From the NCBI RefSeq assembly GCF_001510895.1, contig NZ_LPWA01000099.1, positions 59,482-123,481 on the forward strand: a DNA stretch of 64,000 nucleotides. The letters are read 5' to 3'. Numbering within the stretch: position 1 is the stretch's first letter; the number at the start of each line of letters is the position of its first letter. The notes below the pieces were generated by a model. It was not told the origin of the DNA and ran no database searches. It was given only the letters and a program-made list of their open reading frames with translations. The stretch is from Mesorhizobium loti (GTDB lineage Bacteria > Pseudomonadota > Alphaproteobacteria > Rhizobiales > Rhizobiaceae). Below are positions 34,844 through 45,392 of this stretch, piece after piece. The position numbers were made by a program, and so were the translations under genes.

Positions 34844-35926
34844 ATGGGCTGGACGCTGGGCCGCTATTTCTTCTTTCGCTATGTGACGATCACCGTCTGG
34901 TTCTTTCTCGGCCTTTTGGCGCTGGTGTTCCTGATCGATTTCACCGAGCTTTCGGGCCGCACGACCGGGCTGCCGGGCTTCACCTACGGCACCGCCTTCG
35001 CCATTTCGGCGCTGAGGATGCCGATGATCATGCTGCAGACCGTGCCTTTCGTCGGGCTGTTCTCGGCGATGGCGACGCTGGTGTCGCTCAACCGCCGCTA
35101 CGAATTGGTCATCGCGCGCTCGGCCGGCGTTTCGGCCTGGCAGTTCCTGTTCCCGTGCTGTGTCGGCGCGCTGATGTTCGGCGTGCTGTCGGTCGGCGTG
35201 CTCAATCCGATCGCCGCGCATGGCTTTTCATGGTCCGAGCAGATGGAAAACCAGCTGCGGGCCGGCAAGTCGAACGCCGTCCCACAGGACACAACGCCGT
35301 GGCTGAGGCAAAAGACCAGCTCCGGCGACACCATCATTGGCGCCCGCGCCATTCTCAACCAGGGCCTGGAGATGGCGGACGCGGTGTTCTTCGTCCTCGA
35401 CCAGCAGGGCAACATCGTCGAGCGCAAGGATGCCGCGCGCGCCTTCCTGCGCGATGGCTACTGGGAATTGCAGGACGTCAAGGTGTTCAAGGACGGCAAT
35501 ATCCGTCCCGAGGCTTCCGACCGCGTGCCGACCAATCTCAAGCCGGAATTCGTGCAGGAGCGCCTGGCGCGTCCGGAAACCATCCCGTTCTACGAGCTGC
35601 CCAGCAAGATCGAGGTTGCCCGCTCCTTCGGCCTCAAGGCAAATGCCTTCGCCATGCAGTTTGATTCGCTGGTGGCGCTGCCGTTCCTCCTCGTCGCCAT
35701 GACGCTGATTGCGGCAACGGTTTCAATGAGATTTGCGCGAATGGGGCAGTCAGCGACGATGATTCTGGGTGGCGTCGTGGCCGGCTTTCTGCTTTATGTC
35801 GTTTCGGTACTGGTCAAGGCATTCGGGGTCGCCGGATTCGTGCCTACAATGGTGGCTGCATGGGTTCCGGTTGTCGTGGCTATGTTCTTCGGGGTGACTT
35901 TTCTGCTATACAAGGAAGACGGCTAG
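34844..35926 (+). CDS. lptG: LPS export ABC transporter permease LptG
   Basis: The 360-residue product has the same six-helix plus periplasmic-domain build as LptF: GRYFFFRYVTITVWFFLGLLALVFLIDF at the start, LVSLNRRYELVIARSAGVSAWQFLFP as coupling helix, and FLLVAMTLIAATVSMRFARMGQS near the end. It starts two bases after lptF, with AGGGAG upstream, and works with it in the LPS extractor. Confidence 0.93.
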   Translation: MGWTLGRYFFFRYVTITVWFFLGLLALVFLIDFTELSGRTTGLPGFTYGTAFAISALRMPMIMLQTVPFVGLFSAMATLVSLNRRYELVIARSAGVSAWQFLFPCCVGALMFGVLSVGVLNPIAAHGFSWSEQMENQLRAGKSNAVPQDTTPWLRQKTSSGDTIIGARAILNQGLEMADAVFFVLDQQGNIVERKDAARAFLRDGYWELQDVKVFKDGNIRPEASDRVPTNLKPEFVQERLARPETIPFYELPSKIEVARSFGLKANAFAMQFDSLVALPFLLVAMTLIAATVSMRFARMGQSATMILGGVVAGFLLYVVSVLVKAFGVAGFVPTMVAAWVPVVVAMFFGVTFLLYKEDG

Positions 35927-35940
35927 TGAGGGAGGCTGGT

Positions 35941-38337
35941 TTGCGCAGCCATAGGCAGGCCGGTTTGGCACGCCTTTATGGGGCGACCGCCTTGGCATGT
36001 CTGTTTGCTTGCGTGGTACCGACGGTACCGGCGCTGGCGCAGACTATCACAGCGAATCCCGTTCCCTCCGGCACGCAGATGCTGCTGGCCGCTGATACGC
36101 TCGTCTACAACAACGACAACCACACCGTGACCGCTGTCGGCAGCGTGCAGATCGACTATGGCGCAACAAGCTCGTCGCCCAGCGCGTCGAATACAACCGC
36201 GACACCAAGCGGCTTGTCGCCAGCGGCGCGTCGAGCTGATCAACAGCGACGGCACCAAGATCAACACCGACCATATCGATATCACCGACGACTTCGCCGA
36301 CGGCTTCGTCAACGCCTTGCGCGTCCAGACCGTCAACGATGCCTATTTCGCTTCCGAGAGCGCCGAACGCATGGGCGGCGTGCTGACGACGTTCCACAAC
36401 GGCGTTTACACCGCCTGCGAGCCTTGCGAGGACAAACCCGATTCGGCGCCGACATGGCGCGTCAAGGCGCGCAAGATCATCTGGAACGGCGAGAAGAAGA
36501 CGGTTCGCTTCGAGAACGCGAATTTCGAGTTCTTCGGCTTTCCGCTTGCCTATCTGCCGGCCTTCGAGATCGCGACCCGACGGTCAAACGCAAAAGCGGC
36601 TTCCTGATCCCCGGCATCGTCTACAACACCCATCTCGGTGTCGGCGTCAAAGTCCCCTATTATTTCGCGCTCTCGCCGACCTACGACCTGACCGCCACCG
36701 GAACCGGCTATACCAAGCAGGGTTTCCTCGGCGAGGCCGAATGGCGTCAGCGCTTCAACAATGGCCAATACAGCCTGAAGATCGCCGGCATCCAGCAGCA
36801 GGATCCCGACGCCTTCATCGGCATAGGCAATCGCTACACCGTCGATTCGGGCGAGCCCAACGATCCCAACAAGTTCCGCGGCATGATGGGCACCAAGGGC
36901 CAGTTCGCCATCAACGAGCGCTGGAATTTCGGCTGGGACGTGCTGCTGCAGACCGACAAGAATTTCTCGCGCACCTATAACATCGACGGCTACAACGACC
37001 TCGTCCACCAGTCGTCGATCTATCTGACGGGCCTGAGCGACCGCAATTATTTCGACGTCAGGGCAATGCGGTTCGAGGTGCAGGAAGACACGCTCTCCAG
37101 CGATCCGACGGCGCGCTCCGCCAAGCAGCCCTGGGTGCTGCCGTCGTTCGACTACGCCTATATCCCCGATATGCCGGTGGCCGGCGGCCAGCTATCGCTC
37201 AACGTCAATGCGCGCGTCATCAGCCGCGACCGGCTGGACGCGGTGCTGGCCAATCCCCTCGACGACACCTCCATTAACAATGTGCGCGGCATCGAAGGCC
37301 AGTCCAGCCGGCTGACGGCCGAAGCCGAATGGAAGCGCACCTTCACCACTGATGGCGGACTGCAAGTGACGCCGCTTTTGGCATTCCGCGGCGATGCCGG
37401 CTACGTCAACGCCAATTCCGCGTCGCTGGATGCCGTCAACCAGATGGCGGACAATCTTCACGAAGACGTCGACATGCGCTCCTCGCTCGCCCGCTACATG
37501 GCTACGCTGGGCCTGGAGATGCGTTGGCCGCTGTTGTTCTCGATGCCGAACTCCAGCCATATCCTGGAGCCGACGGCACAGATCTTCGTGCGCCCGAACG
37601 AGCAATATGTCGGCGGTCTGGCCATTCCGAACGAGGACGCTCAAAGTTTCGTCTTCGACGCCACCACGCTCTTCGAGCGCGACAAGTTCTCCGGCTACGA
37701 TCGCATCGAGGGCGGCACGCGCGCCAATGTCGGCTTCCGCTATTCGGGCGCCTATGAAAATGGCTGGGGCACCAACGCCATCTTCGGCCAGTCCTACCAG
37801 CTGGGCGGCGAGAATTCGTTCGACGCGCCGGATCTCGTCAATGTCGGCGCCTATTCGGGACTGCAGACCGCGAAATCCGACTATGTCGGCCTTATCGGCT
37901 TCAACAGCCCGAGCGGCTTCTCCGGCTCGCTCAGCGGCCGTTTCGACGAGCAGACCTTCGAGGTCAGGCGCGCCGAGATCAAGGCCGCCTATTCCGGCCT
38001 GCCGGTTTCGCTCAGCGCCAAATACGCCTTCATCCAGGCGCAGCCGCTCTACGGCTTCGCCACGGACCGCCATGAGGTGACGCTCGGCGCCTCGACGCAT
38101 CTGGCCGAGAGCTGGCGTGTCTTCGGCACCGGCACCTACGATCTGGAGACAAGCGTCCTGGTCAAGGACGGCGTCGGTTTCGCCTACAACGATTCCTGCT
38201 TCACCTATGTGATGACGTTCTCGCAGACGCGCGACACGGTCACCAAGGAAGTATCGCAGAATATCGGCTTCAACCTGTCGTTCCGCACTCTCGGCGATTT
38301 CGGCACGTCGACTAGCGCCGTCGACACGATCCAGTAA
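35941..38337 (+). CDS. lptD: LPS-assembly protein LptD, three frameshifts
   Basis: LptD is the outer-membrane beta-barrel that inserts LPS. A signal peptide (to PALAQT), the OstA-like jellyroll (LVYNNDNHTVTAVGSVQIDYG, then NKLVAQRVEYNRDTKRLVASGAVELINSDG and YTACEPCEDKP) and the barrel (from KRKSGFLIPGI) are all present but in shifting frames. Restoring one G near 36163, 36230 and 36574 gives a continuous 799-residue product. LptD is normally essential, so these are probably sequence errors. The TTG at 35941 has GGGAGG at good spacing; a GTG at 35926 overlapping the lptG stop is an alternative. Confidence 0.88.
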   Translation: MRSHRQAGLARLYGATALACLFACVVPTVPALAQTITANPVPSGTQMLLAADTLVYNNDNHTVTAVGSVQIDYGATSSSPSASNTTATPSGLSPAARRADQQRRHQDQHRPYRYHRRLRRRLRQRLARPDRQRCLFRFRERRTHGRRADDVPQRRLHRLRALRGQTRFGADMARQGAQDHLERREEDGSLREREFRVLRLSACLSAGLRDRDPTVKRKSGFLIPGIVYNTHLGVGVKVPYYFALSPTYDLTATGTGYTKQGFLGEAEWRQRFNNGQYSLKIAGIQQQDPDAFIGIGNRYTVDSGEPNDPNKFRGMMGTKGQFAINERWNFGWDVLLQTDKNFSRTYNIDGYNDLVHQSSIYLTGLSDRNYFDVRAMRFEVQEDTLSSDPTARSAKQPWVLPSFDYAYIPDMPVAGGQLSLNVNARVISRDRLDAVLANPLDDTSINNVRGIEGQSSRLTAEAEWKRTFTTDGGLQVTPLLAFRGDAGYVNANSASLDAVNQMADNLHEDVDMRSSLARYMATLGLEMRWPLLFSMPNSSHILEPTAQIFVRPNEQYVGGLAIPNEDAQSFVFDATTLFERDKFSGYDRIEGGTRANVGFRYSGAYENGWGTNAIFGQSYQLGGENSFDAPDLVNVGAYSGLQTAKSDYVGLIGFNSPSGFSGSLSGRFDEQTFEVRRAEIKAAYSGLPVSLSAKYAFIQAQPLYGFATDRHEVTLGASTHLAESWRVFGTGTYDLETSVLVKDGVGFAYNDSCFTYVMTFSQTRDTVTKEVSQNIGFNLSFRTLGDFGTSTSAVDTIQ

Positions 38338-38573
38338 GCGGAGGCCGGTAAGCGGCGACAGGCACCGGCCGCGGCGTTGCGCATCGCTTCGGGCGCGGAC
38401 GATCCCGTGGACCTTGATTTGGTGCGTGAACTTCCGAAAATAGGGCCGATTCTCGGGGACATGTGCCGGCGACATTGTTTCGCCGCATAGGACGGGCATG
38501 GGGTCGGCTACATAGCGCATGCGTTCGAGGGACGCGCGGCGCCGTCGTGGCGGGTAAGAATTGGGAAGGTGAG

Positions 38574-39500
38574 ATGAGGAAATACCTGTTTTCGGCAGGA
38601 TTCGCGCTGCTGGTGGCGGCGACCTCGGTTTCGATTACGGCGATGACGCCGCCGGCGTTCGCCAGCCAGATCAAATATGTCGTCAACAACATACCGATCA
38701 CCACCGGCGACATCGCCCACCGCGCCGCATTCTTCAAGCTGCAGCGCAAGAAAGGCGATGCCGCGCAGGAGATGATCGACCAGACGCTGCGCCTCGCCGA
38801 GGCCAGGCGACTCGGCATCCGCATCACCGATCAGCAGGTCGATGCCGCCTATCAGCGCTTTGCCTCCAACAACAAGATGCCGCTGGCCAAGCTCGACGCG
38901 ATCATGTCGCAATCGGGCGTCACCAAGGAGCATTTCAAGGAGTTCATCCGTGCACAGATGGCCTGGAACCAGGCGCTTGGCGCGCGCTACCGCTCCGGCG
39001 AGGGCGGTTCGGTGACCGAGCAGGATGCGGTCCGCCGCATGCTCGACAAGGGCGGCTCCAAGCCGACCGCCAAGGAATACATGCTGCAGCAGGTGATCTT
39101 CGTAGTGCCGGCCTCCGAGCGCGCCTCGACGCTCGCCAAGCGCAAGCGCGAGGCCGATGCCATGCGTGCCCGCTTCAACGGCTGCAACACCACACGCGAA
39201 TTCGCCAAGGGGCTGATCGACGTCACGGTGCGCGATCTCGGCCGGGTGCTGGCGCCGCAATTGCCGTCCGACTGGGCCGAGCAGATCAAGTCGACCAAGG
39301 TCGGCGGCGCGACGCCGACGCGTGAGACCGAACGCGGCGTCGAATTCATCGGCATCTGCTCCTCGCGCGAGGTTTCCGACGACAAGGCCGCGCAGATGGT
39401 GTTCCAGGCCGAAGGCGGCAGCAACGACAAGGACACCGACGAACTCAGCAAGAAATATGTCGACGAACTGCGCAAGAAGGCCACCATCGTCGAGCGCTAG
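38574..39500 (+). CDS. SurA-like periplasmic chaperone / peptidyl-prolyl isomerase
   Basis: The 308-residue product has a signal peptide (to PPAFAS), the SurA N-terminal chaperone domain (IKYVVNNIPITTGDIAHRAAFFKLQRK, then RLGIRITDQQVDAAYQRFA) and a parvulin-like segment (EYMLQQVIFVVPA, then GGATPTRETERGVEFIGICSSREV). SurA helps fold outer-membrane proteins, including LptD. The ATG at 38574 follows GGGAAGGTGAG. The usual second parvulin domain is absent, as in many alphaproteobacteria. It lies between lptD and pdxA, the standard place for surA. Confidence 0.87.
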   Translation: MRKYLFSAGFALLVAATSVSITAMTPPAFASQIKYVVNNIPITTGDIAHRAAFFKLQRKKGDAAQEMIDQTLRLAEARRLGIRITDQQVDAAYQRFASNNKMPLAKLDAIMSQSGVTKEHFKEFIRAQMAWNQALGARYRSGEGGSVTEQDAVRRMLDKGGSKPTAKEYMLQQVIFVVPASERASTLAKRKREADAMRARFNGCNTTREFAKGLIDVTVRDLGRVLAPQLPSDWAEQIKSTKVGGATPTRETERGVEFIGICSSREVSDDKAAQMVFQAEGGSNDKDTDELSKKYVDELRKKATIVER

Positions 39501-39578
39501 GCCGTTTCGGCGAATGACAGAACAAGGCTCGAGCCTCCCGCCCTGCCCCGAGGCGGGCCCGGCACCCCGCAGGACACC

Positions 39579-40613
39579 ATGAGCATGCGCAGAACCGATG
39601 CGCCGCTGGCGCTCAGCGTCGGTGATCCCTCCGGCGTCGGACCCGAAATCGCCATCGCCGCCTGGCAGGCGGGTGACAGTGCAGGCGTGCCGCCTTTCTA
39701 CCTGCTCGCCGATCCGGCCCTGATCGAGGCCCGTGCACGCGAAGTCGGCGCCAACGTGGCGATCATGGAGACCGTGCCGGGGCAAGCGGCGCATCATTTT
39801 CCCCGCGCGCTGCCCATCGTTCCGCTCTACGCCCGCCACATGGACAGCCCCGGAAAGCCCAATCCGGCCAACGCCGCGGGCACCATCGAAGCGATCGACC
39901 GCGCCGTCGCCGACTGCCTTGCCGGCAGCGCCGCCGCTGTGGTCACCTGCCCCATCGCCAAGAAACCACTCTACGACGCCGGCTTCCGCTTTCCCGGCCA
40001 CACCGAATACCTGGCCCATCTGGCGTCGCGCCACACCGGAACCGAGGTGACGCCGGTGATGCTGCTTGCCGGACCCGAACTGCGCACCGTTCCGGTCACC
40101 ATCCACATCGCGCTCGCCGACGTGCCGAAGGTTCTGACGAGCGAGTTGATCGTCGCCGCCGCTCGCATCACCGCCGCCGATCTCAAAAGCCGCTTCGGCA
40201 TTGCGCGGCCGCGGCTTGCCGTTGCAGGGCTCAATCCGCATGCCGGCGAAGGCGGTGCGATGGGCTCGGAGGACCTTTCCATCGTCCTTCCGGCCGTCGA
40301 GACGCTTCAGGCCGAAGGCATCGATGCGATCGGACCGCTGCCGGCCGACACCATGTTCCATCCGCGGGCACGCGCCGGCTATGACGCGGCACTTTGCATG
40401 TATCACGACCAGGCGCTGATCCCGGCCAAGACGCTGGCCTTTGACGAGGCCGTCAACGTGACGCTCGGCCTGCCCTTTATCCGCACCTCGCCGGACCATG
40501 GCACGGCCTTCGATATTGCAGGCCAAGGGATTGCGCGCGCCGACAGCCTGATCGCGGCACTGAGGCTCGCGCGCCGGCTCGCCGACAGCGGCCGCCAGGC
40601 CGCGGCCGCGTGA
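39579..40613 (+). CDS. pdxA: 4-hydroxythreonine-4-phosphate dehydrogenase
   Basis: The 344-residue protein has PdxA signatures: [20 protein letters not shown], then [23 protein letters not shown], then [16 protein letters not shown], then [41 protein letters not shown]. It is an NAD-dependent, metal-binding enzyme in pyridoxal phosphate synthesis. It is followed after seven bases by rsmA, as in many proteobacteria. Confidence 0.94.
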   Translation: MSMRRTDAPLALSVGDPSGVGPEIAIAAWQAGDSAGVPPFYLLADPALIEARAREVGANVAIMETVPGQAAHHFPRALPIVPLYARHMDSPGKPNPANAAGTIEAIDRAVADCLAGSAAAVVTCPIAKKPLYDAGFRFPGHTEYLAHLASRHTGTEVTPVMLLAGPELRTVPVTIHIALADVPKVLTSELIVAAARITAADLKSRFGIARPRLAVAGLNPHAGEGGAMGSEDLSIVLPAVETLQAEGIDAIGPLPADTMFHPRARAGYDAALCMYHDQALIPAKTLAFDEAVNVTLGLPFIRTSPDHGTAFDIAGQGIARADSLIAALRLARRLADSGRQAAAA

Positions 40614-40620
40614 GGCTCGA

Positions 40621-41469
40621 TTGAGCGGGGGGCGCGTGACCATTGACGGATTGCCGCCGCTGCGCGAGGTGATCGAGCGCCATGGCCTGCAGGCGAAGAA
40701 GGCGCTCGGCCAGAACTTCCTGCTCGACCTCAACCTGACAGCCAAGATCGCGCGCGCGGCCGGGGACCTCGCCGAGGCGACGGTGATCGAGGTCGGTCCG
40801 GGCCCCGGCGGGCTGACCCGGGCGCTGCTCTTCAACGGCGCACGGCGCGTGATCGCCATCGAGCGCGACGAGCGCTGCCTGGAGGCGCTGGCCGAGGTGT
40901 CCAGCCACTATCCCGGGCGGCTGGAGGTCATTCCCGGCGATGCGCTGAAGACGGATTTCGCTGCCCTTGCTGGGACCGCGAATGGCGGCCCGGTGAAGAT
41001 CGCCGCCAACCTGCCTTACAATATCGGCACGGAGCTTCTGATCCGCTGGCTGACGGTGGCCGAGTGGCCGCCCTTCTATCAATCGATGACGCTGATGTTC
41101 CAGCGCGAGGTGGCCGAACGCATCACCGCCAGCCCCGGCAGCGACGCCTATGGCCGGCTCGGCGTGCTGGTCGGCTGGCGCACGGAAGCAAGGATCGCCT
41201 TCGATGTGCCGCCGCAGGCTTTCACCCCGCCGCCCAAGGTCACCTCCTCGGTGGTGCATCTGGTGCCGCGCGCATCCCCCCTGCCCGCCGACGGCAAGAG
41301 GCTGGGCCGCGTCACCGAAGCCGCGTTCGGCCAGCGCCGAAAGATGCTGAGGCAAAGCGTGAAAAGCCTGGGCGGGGAAGCACTGCTCACCCGCGCCGGC
41401 ATCGATCCGACACGCCGCGCAGAGACGCTCAGCGTGGAAGAGTTCGTGCGGCTGACGAACGCGGTGTGA
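40621..41469 (+). CDS. rsmA: 16S rRNA dimethyladenosine transferase RsmA (KsgA)
   Basis: The 282-residue methyltransferase has [27 protein letters not shown] (SAM site), [20 protein letters not shown] (catalytic NLPY) and [14 protein letters not shown]. It dimethylates two adjacent adenines near the 3' end of 16S rRNA. The start is either TTG at 40621 or GTG at 40636; the latter follows a G-rich stretch. It is the end of the lptF-rsmA series. Confidence 0.93.
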   Translation: MSGGRVTIDGLPPLREVIERHGLQAKKALGQNFLLDLNLTAKIARAAGDLAEATVIEVGPGPGGLTRALLFNGARRVIAIERDERCLEALAEVSSHYPGRLEVIPGDALKTDFAALAGTANGGPVKIAANLPYNIGTELLIRWLTVAEWPPFYQSMTLMFQREVAERITASPGSDAYGRLGVLVGWRTEARIAFDVPPQAFTPPPKVTSSVVHLVPRASPLPADGKRLGRVTEAAFGQRRKMLRQSVKSLGGEALLTRAGIDPTRRAETLSVEEFVRLTNAV

Positions 41470-41566
41470 CCTGCGGCGCCTTCAACTCCTTCATCGACAG
41501 CGGAGCATATGTCAGGACTGGCAATGGTCATTCAAATGCATTACATTCTCATCAAAGGAGACTGTC

Positions 41567-41875
41567 ATGCCAGCGAATGCACTCGTCCAGACGCGTATTG
41601 ACGCCGACATCCGGGATCGGGCCTCCGCAGTGCTCGAAAACATGGGACTGACGGTTTCGGATGCGGTCCGGATACTCCTCACCCGCACCGCCAATGAAGG
41701 CGCGCTGCCTATCGATCTGGTCACAAACAGCGAGGCGTATGATCTGTGGTTCCGCGCCAAGGTGCGCGAGGCCCTCGAAGATACCCGAGCCGACATTCCT
41801 GAAGATCAAGTCGAAGCGCATTTTGCCGAACGACGCGCGGCAGCGCGTCTCAAGGCTGGTGAATCTAAATCTTGA
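41567..41875 (+). CDS. RelB/DinJ-family antitoxin
   Basis: The 102-residue protein starts with a ribbon-helix-helix segment (ALVQTRIDADIRDRASAVLENMGLTVSDAVRILLTRTANEGALPIDL), the hallmark of RelB/DinJ antitoxins. The C-terminal half would wrap the toxin. An AAAGGAG lies upstream of the ATG. It overlaps the toxin gene by four bases. Confidence 0.9.
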   Translation: MPANALVQTRIDADIRDRASAVLENMGLTVSDAVRILLTRTANEGALPIDLVTNSEAYDLWFRAKVREALEDTRADIPEDQVEAHFAERRAAARLKAGESKS

Positions 41876-42165
41876 AGATCGTCTGGTCTGCCCTCGCGCT
41901 TTCCGATCGCGACGGGATCTTCACGCATATCGAAGCAGACAACCCTGCAGCTGCGATCTCTGTCGACGAGCGGATTGTTGCCGCGACCAGCCGCCTTCAT
42001 GACTTCCCCGAGAGCGGCCGGCGAGGCCGGCTTGCAGGAACCCGGGAGCTTGTCATCGTCGGGACGCCATACGTCGCGGCCTATCAGTTGACCGGGAACA
42101 TAGTTCGAATTCTGCGTGTGCTTCACGGAGCGCAGCGTTGGCCGGACGATCTGCCTGACAGCTGA
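41872..42165 (+). CDS. RelE/ParE-family toxin
   Basis: The 97-residue product begins at a TTG overlapping the antitoxin stop. It follows the ParE/RelE pattern: VWSALALSDRDGIFTHIEADNPAAAISVDERI, then LHDFPESGRRGRLAGTRELVIVGTPYVAAYQL, then VRILRVLHGAQRWPD. It would be a ribosome-dependent RNase or a gyrase poison. Its end converges on gmk. Confidence 0.88.
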   Translation: MKIVWSALALSDRDGIFTHIEADNPAAAISVDERIVAATSRLHDFPESGRRGRLAGTRELVIVGTPYVAAYQLTGNIVRILRVLHGAQRWPDDLPDS

Positions 42166-42206
42166 TGCGACTTTGCAGCGTGCCAGCGATTGAGAGGCGC
42201 CGTCCC

Positions 42207-42881
42207 TTACTCCGTCTTCTCGTCCAGCAATCCCGAGATGAAGTCGAACAGACCCGGCCTCCGGTCGCGGCGCAGGCGCTCGGAGGTGACGATCGCGCGC
42301 ACCTCGGCGAAGGCGCGGTCGAGATCGTCGTTGACGATGACGAAGTCATATTCCTTCCAGTGCTCGATCTCGACGCGGGCATTCTTCAGCCTGGTCTCGA
42401 TGACGGATTCCTGGTCCTCGGCGCGGCGCTTCAGGCGCGCCTTCAACTCCTTCATCGAGGGTGGCAGGATGAAGATCGAGACGATGTCGGCGCGCATCTT
42501 CTCCTTGAGCTGCTGGGCGCCCTGCCAGTCGATGTCGAACAGCATGTCGCGACCTTCGGCCAGCGCCAGTTCCGCCGGCTCGCGCGGCGTCGCATAGAAG
42601 TTGCCGTGCACCTCGGCCCATTCCAGCAACGCGTCGGAATCGCGCAGCCGCTCGAACTCGCGCATCGTGCGGAAATGGTAGTGGACGCCTTCGATCTCCG
42701 AGCCGCGGCGCGGCCTCGTGGTGACGGAGACTGACAGCTCCAGGCTCGAATCGCTTTCCAGAAGATTGCGCGCGATCGTCGATTTGCCGGCGCCCGACGG
42801 CGACGACAGCACCAGCATCAGCCCGCGGCGGCGGATGCGGGACCCCAAATCCCTGGCAGCCGTCGGCTCCTTGGCAACCAT
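42207..42881 (-). CDS. gmk: Guanylate kinase
   Basis: The 224-residue kinase has the P-loop [16 protein letters not shown] and [17 protein letters not shown], then [15 protein letters not shown], the GMP-binding region. It phosphorylates GMP to GDP. The ATG at 42881 has GGAG upstream and lies five bases after yicC ends; longer in-frame extensions run into yicC. It is last in the fabD-to-gmk series. Confidence 0.94.
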   Translation of the reverse strand: MVAKEPTAARDLGSRIRRRGLMLVLSSPSGAGKSTIARNLLESDSSLELSVSVTTRPRRGSEIEGVHYHFRTMREFERLRDSDALLEWAEVHGNFYATPREPAELALAEGRDMLFDIDWQGAQQLKEKMRADIVSIFILPPSMKELKARLKRRAEDQESVIETRLKNARVEIEHWKEYDFVIVNDDLDRAFAEVRAIVTSERLRRDRRPGLFDFISGLLDEKTE

Positions 42882-42886
42882 CCCCG

Positions 42887-43777
42887 TCACTCCAGATTCT
42901 GAACCTGTTCGCGAAACTGGTCGACCACCGCCTTGAGCTCCAACCCGATCGCGGTGACCGCCGCGGCGTTCGACTTGGAGCACAAGGTATTCGATTCGCG
43001 ATTGAATTCCTGCGCCAGGAAATCGAGCTTGCGGCCAATGGCGCCGCCGCTGCCGAGCAGCGCGCGCCCTGAAGCGACATGTGTCTTCAATCGGTCGATC
43101 TCCTCGCGGATGTCGGCCTTGGTGGCGAGGAACGCCGCTTCCTGATGCAGCCGGACCGCATCGAGATTGGCCGACGCATCCATCAGCAGGCGGACCTGCT
43201 CGGCCATGCGCTCGCGGATCGCCACCGGCTCGCGCGACGGGTCGGCCTCGGCCTTCAGCGTCAGCACCTCGATTGTGTCGATGTGGCCCGACAACAGCGT
43301 GCGCAGCGCGGCACCCTCGCTTTGCCTTGCCTGCGCCAACCCGGTAAGCGCCGTGTCCAGCGCCGACAGGATCGCGGCGTCAAGGTTGGCCCGCTCCTCC
43401 TCTGTCTCGACGGCTTCCGGAATGTCGAGCACGCCACGCAACGCAAGCAGCCCGTCAGCGGTGGCGGGCTGGGTGCCGAACTGTTCCTGCAGGCGTCTGG
43501 CGAGGCCCGCCAGATCCTTCAGAAAAGCCTCGTTGACCACTGGCTGCACCTGCTGCGCGGCAGCGCGGCCGACGGTCAGCGTCGCCTGGAAATTGCCGCG
43601 CGCGAAGCGCTTCTGCACGGTCTGCCGTATGGCGGTTTCCAGCCGGTCGAAGCCCTGCGGCAGCCTCAGCCTCACCTCGACGCTCTTGCCGTTGACCGAT
43701 TTCACCTCCCATGCAATCGACGTGCCGTCGCGTTCAGCAACCGCACGTGCGAAACCGGTCATGCTCTGCACGTTCAT
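42887..43777 (-). CDS. YicC/YloC-family endoribonuclease
   Basis: The 296-residue protein begins [12 protein letters not shown] and has the YicC marks [23 protein letters not shown] and the C-terminal DUF1732 part ([44 protein letters not shown]). YicC proteins are now regarded as endoribonucleases affecting small-RNA stability in enterobacteria. The ATG at 43777 defines the conserved N-terminus. It is paired with gmk five bases downstream. Confidence 0.9.
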   Translation of the reverse strand: MNVQSMTGFARAVAERDGTSIAWEVKSVNGKSVEVRLRLPQGFDRLETAIRQTVQKRFARGNFQATLTVGRAAAQQVQPVVNEAFLKDLAGLARRLQEQFGTQPATADGLLALRGVLDIPEAVETEEERANLDAAILSALDTALTGLAQARQSEGAALRTLLSGHIDTIEVLTLKAEADPSREPVAIRERMAEQVRLLMDASANLDAVRLHQEAAFLATKADIREEIDRLKTHVASGRALLGSGGAIGRKLDFLAQEFNRESNTLCSKSNAAAVTAIGLELKAVVDQFREQVQNLE

Positions 43778-43934
43778 GATACGTGTCACCCCCTGTCGCA
43801 GGTCTGGGCGCGATTGCCCGCACTTGCGCACCCTTATATGACGCCTGGCCTTAGGCCAGGCATCGGACATCCCCTCAAAACATGAATATGGCCCGGCGTC
43901 AAAGGAGGCGGGCAGATCCGGCAACGGCTGCAGC

Positions 43935-45170
43935 CTACTGGGCGGCGTCGCCGCCCGCGTCGCCATTCTCGCCGCTATCGCCGGCATTGTCATCGGGAGA
44001 GGCGGGCGCCGTCGTCTGACCGGGGGCCTTGGCGGCGGCGTCCGCCTGCTTCTTCTGCACCGCGCGGTAGCGGGCGACGTTCTGGTTATGCTCTTCCAGC
44101 GTCGCGGCAAACACATGGCCGCCATTGCCGTCGGCGACGAAATAGAGGTCGTCGGTCTTCGACGGATTGGCCACCGCCTCAAGCGCCGCGCGGCCCGGAT
44201 TGGCGATCGGCGTCGGCGGGAGGCCCTTGATCAGATAGGTGTTGTAGGGCGTCTGCTTGTCGATGTCGGACTGGTAGATCGGCCGGTCGGCCGGTTTGCC
44301 CTTGCCGCCGAACAGGCCGTAGATGATGGTCGGGTCGGACTGCAGCCGCATGCCCTTGGCCAGCCGGTTGAGGAAGACGGCAGCCACGCGCGAGCGCTCG
44401 TCGCCCCTGCCCGTCTCCTTCTCGACGATCGAGGCCAGGATGACAAAGTCCTCCATATTGGCGATCGGCAGATCGGGCGCGCGGTGCCCCCAGACGTCAT
44501 CGACCAGCTTCTTCTGATCGGCGACCAGTTTGTCGATCATCTGCTGCCGGGTGGCGCCGCGGGTGAAGCGCAGCGTGTCGGTCGCGACGCTGCCCTCGGG
44601 CGGCATGGTCGCCGGCATATCCCCGGTCAACGCATCCTGCTCGGCCACGCGCTGCAAAGCCTGCTCGACCGTCAGCCCCTCGGGGATGGTCAGCGAATAC
44701 ATCACCGATTTTCCGCTCTTGAGCAGTTCCATGATGTCGCGCATCGAGGCGCGCGGCTTGATGGCGTATTCGCCGGCCTTCAATGCGGAATCATTGCCGG
44801 TTGCGCGCACGCCCAGCCTGAAGACGCGCGCGTCGCTGACCAGGCCGCGACGCTCCAGCTGGTCGGCGATCTCCTGCACGCCGGTGTTCGGCTTGACCAT
44901 GAAGGTGTCGCCGTTGGCAGATGGGCCCGGCTCGACGAAGGCCTGCATGCCGAAATAGAGCGCAGCGCCTGCGGCGAGCACGACCAGGATGACCACCGAA
45001 AGGAAGAAATTCAGGAACACGACGACCTGGCTGCGCGAGGCGCGCGAGCGCTTCGACGGCGGCGGCGTGCCGGCCTCAGGGCGCAGCGCCTCAGCCGCTG
45101 TCTTGGGCACGATCGGGCCTTGCGTCTGACGCTGTCCGAATTCCCCGCCGTCGCCCGGATTTGTATTCAT
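43935..45170 (-). CDS. mltG: Endolytic murein transglycosylase MltG
   Basis: The 411-residue protein has a cytoplasmic N-terminus, one transmembrane helix (about residues 47-72), a LysM-like segment, and the YceG domain with the catalytic glutamate in FVILASIVEKETGRGDERSRVAAVFLNRL. The rest (LQSDPTIIYGL, then TPYNTYLIKGLPPTPIANPGRAALEA) is canonical. It cuts nascent glycan strands in the cell wall. A disordered acidic tail ends the protein. It follows fabF in the conserved fab-mltG order. Confidence 0.93.
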   Translation of the reverse strand: MNTNPGDGGEFGQRQTQGPIVPKTAAEALRPEAGTPPPSKRSRASRSQVVVFLNFFLSVVILVVLAAGAALYFGMQAFVEPGPSANGDTFMVKPNTGVQEIADQLERRGLVSDARVFRLGVRATGNDSALKAGEYAIKPRASMRDIMELLKSGKSVMYSLTIPEGLTVEQALQRVAEQDALTGDMPATMPPEGSVATDTLRFTRGATRQQMIDKLVADQKKLVDDVWGHRAPDLPIANMEDFVILASIVEKETGRGDERSRVAAVFLNRLAKGMRLQSDPTIIYGLFGGKGKPADRPIYQSDIDKQTPYNTYLIKGLPPTPIANPGRAALEAVANPSKTDDLYFVADGNGGHVFAATLEEHNQNVARYRAVQKKQADAAAKAPGQTTAPASPDDNAGDSGENGDAGGDAAQ

Positions 45171-45277
45171 GGCGCCCTACCGTCTGATCTTGCAACGAAT
45201 CCCCTAACGCAAGCGTAGGGGCAAATTTGGCAAAAATGACGGCAGGTGGCGGACCTGCCGGCTAGCTGTCTGTTTGT

Positions 45278-45380
45278 GAGCAATCCCGGACGGAAAACCG
45301 CTGCGCACTTTTCCTGGGATTGCTGTCTGTTGCGAGCAATCCCGGACGGAAAACCGCTGCACACTTTTCCTGGGATTGCT
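45278..45380. repeat. Tandem pair of 47-bp palindromic repeats
   Basis: Two copies (45278-45324 and 45334-45380) start GAGCAATCCCGG and end CCTGGGATTGCT, so each folds into a hairpin. They differ at one or two positions. They are variants of the second half of the elements at 8581-8685 and 60340-60444. The pair lies between fabF and mltG in the same transcription unit. Confidence 0.85.
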
Positions 45381-45392
45381 CCGGCTGACTGC

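Noticed and set aside
35860..36250. lptD as a truly decayed pseudogene
   Set aside because: All parts are present, each break is a single missing base, and the gene is normally essential; sequence error is the simpler reading.
38508..40859. Very long open frame on the minus strand opposite surA-like, pdxA and rsmA
   Set aside because: It is opposite three well-recognised genes, has no family resemblance, and shows the composition of an antisense shadow in GC-rich DNA.
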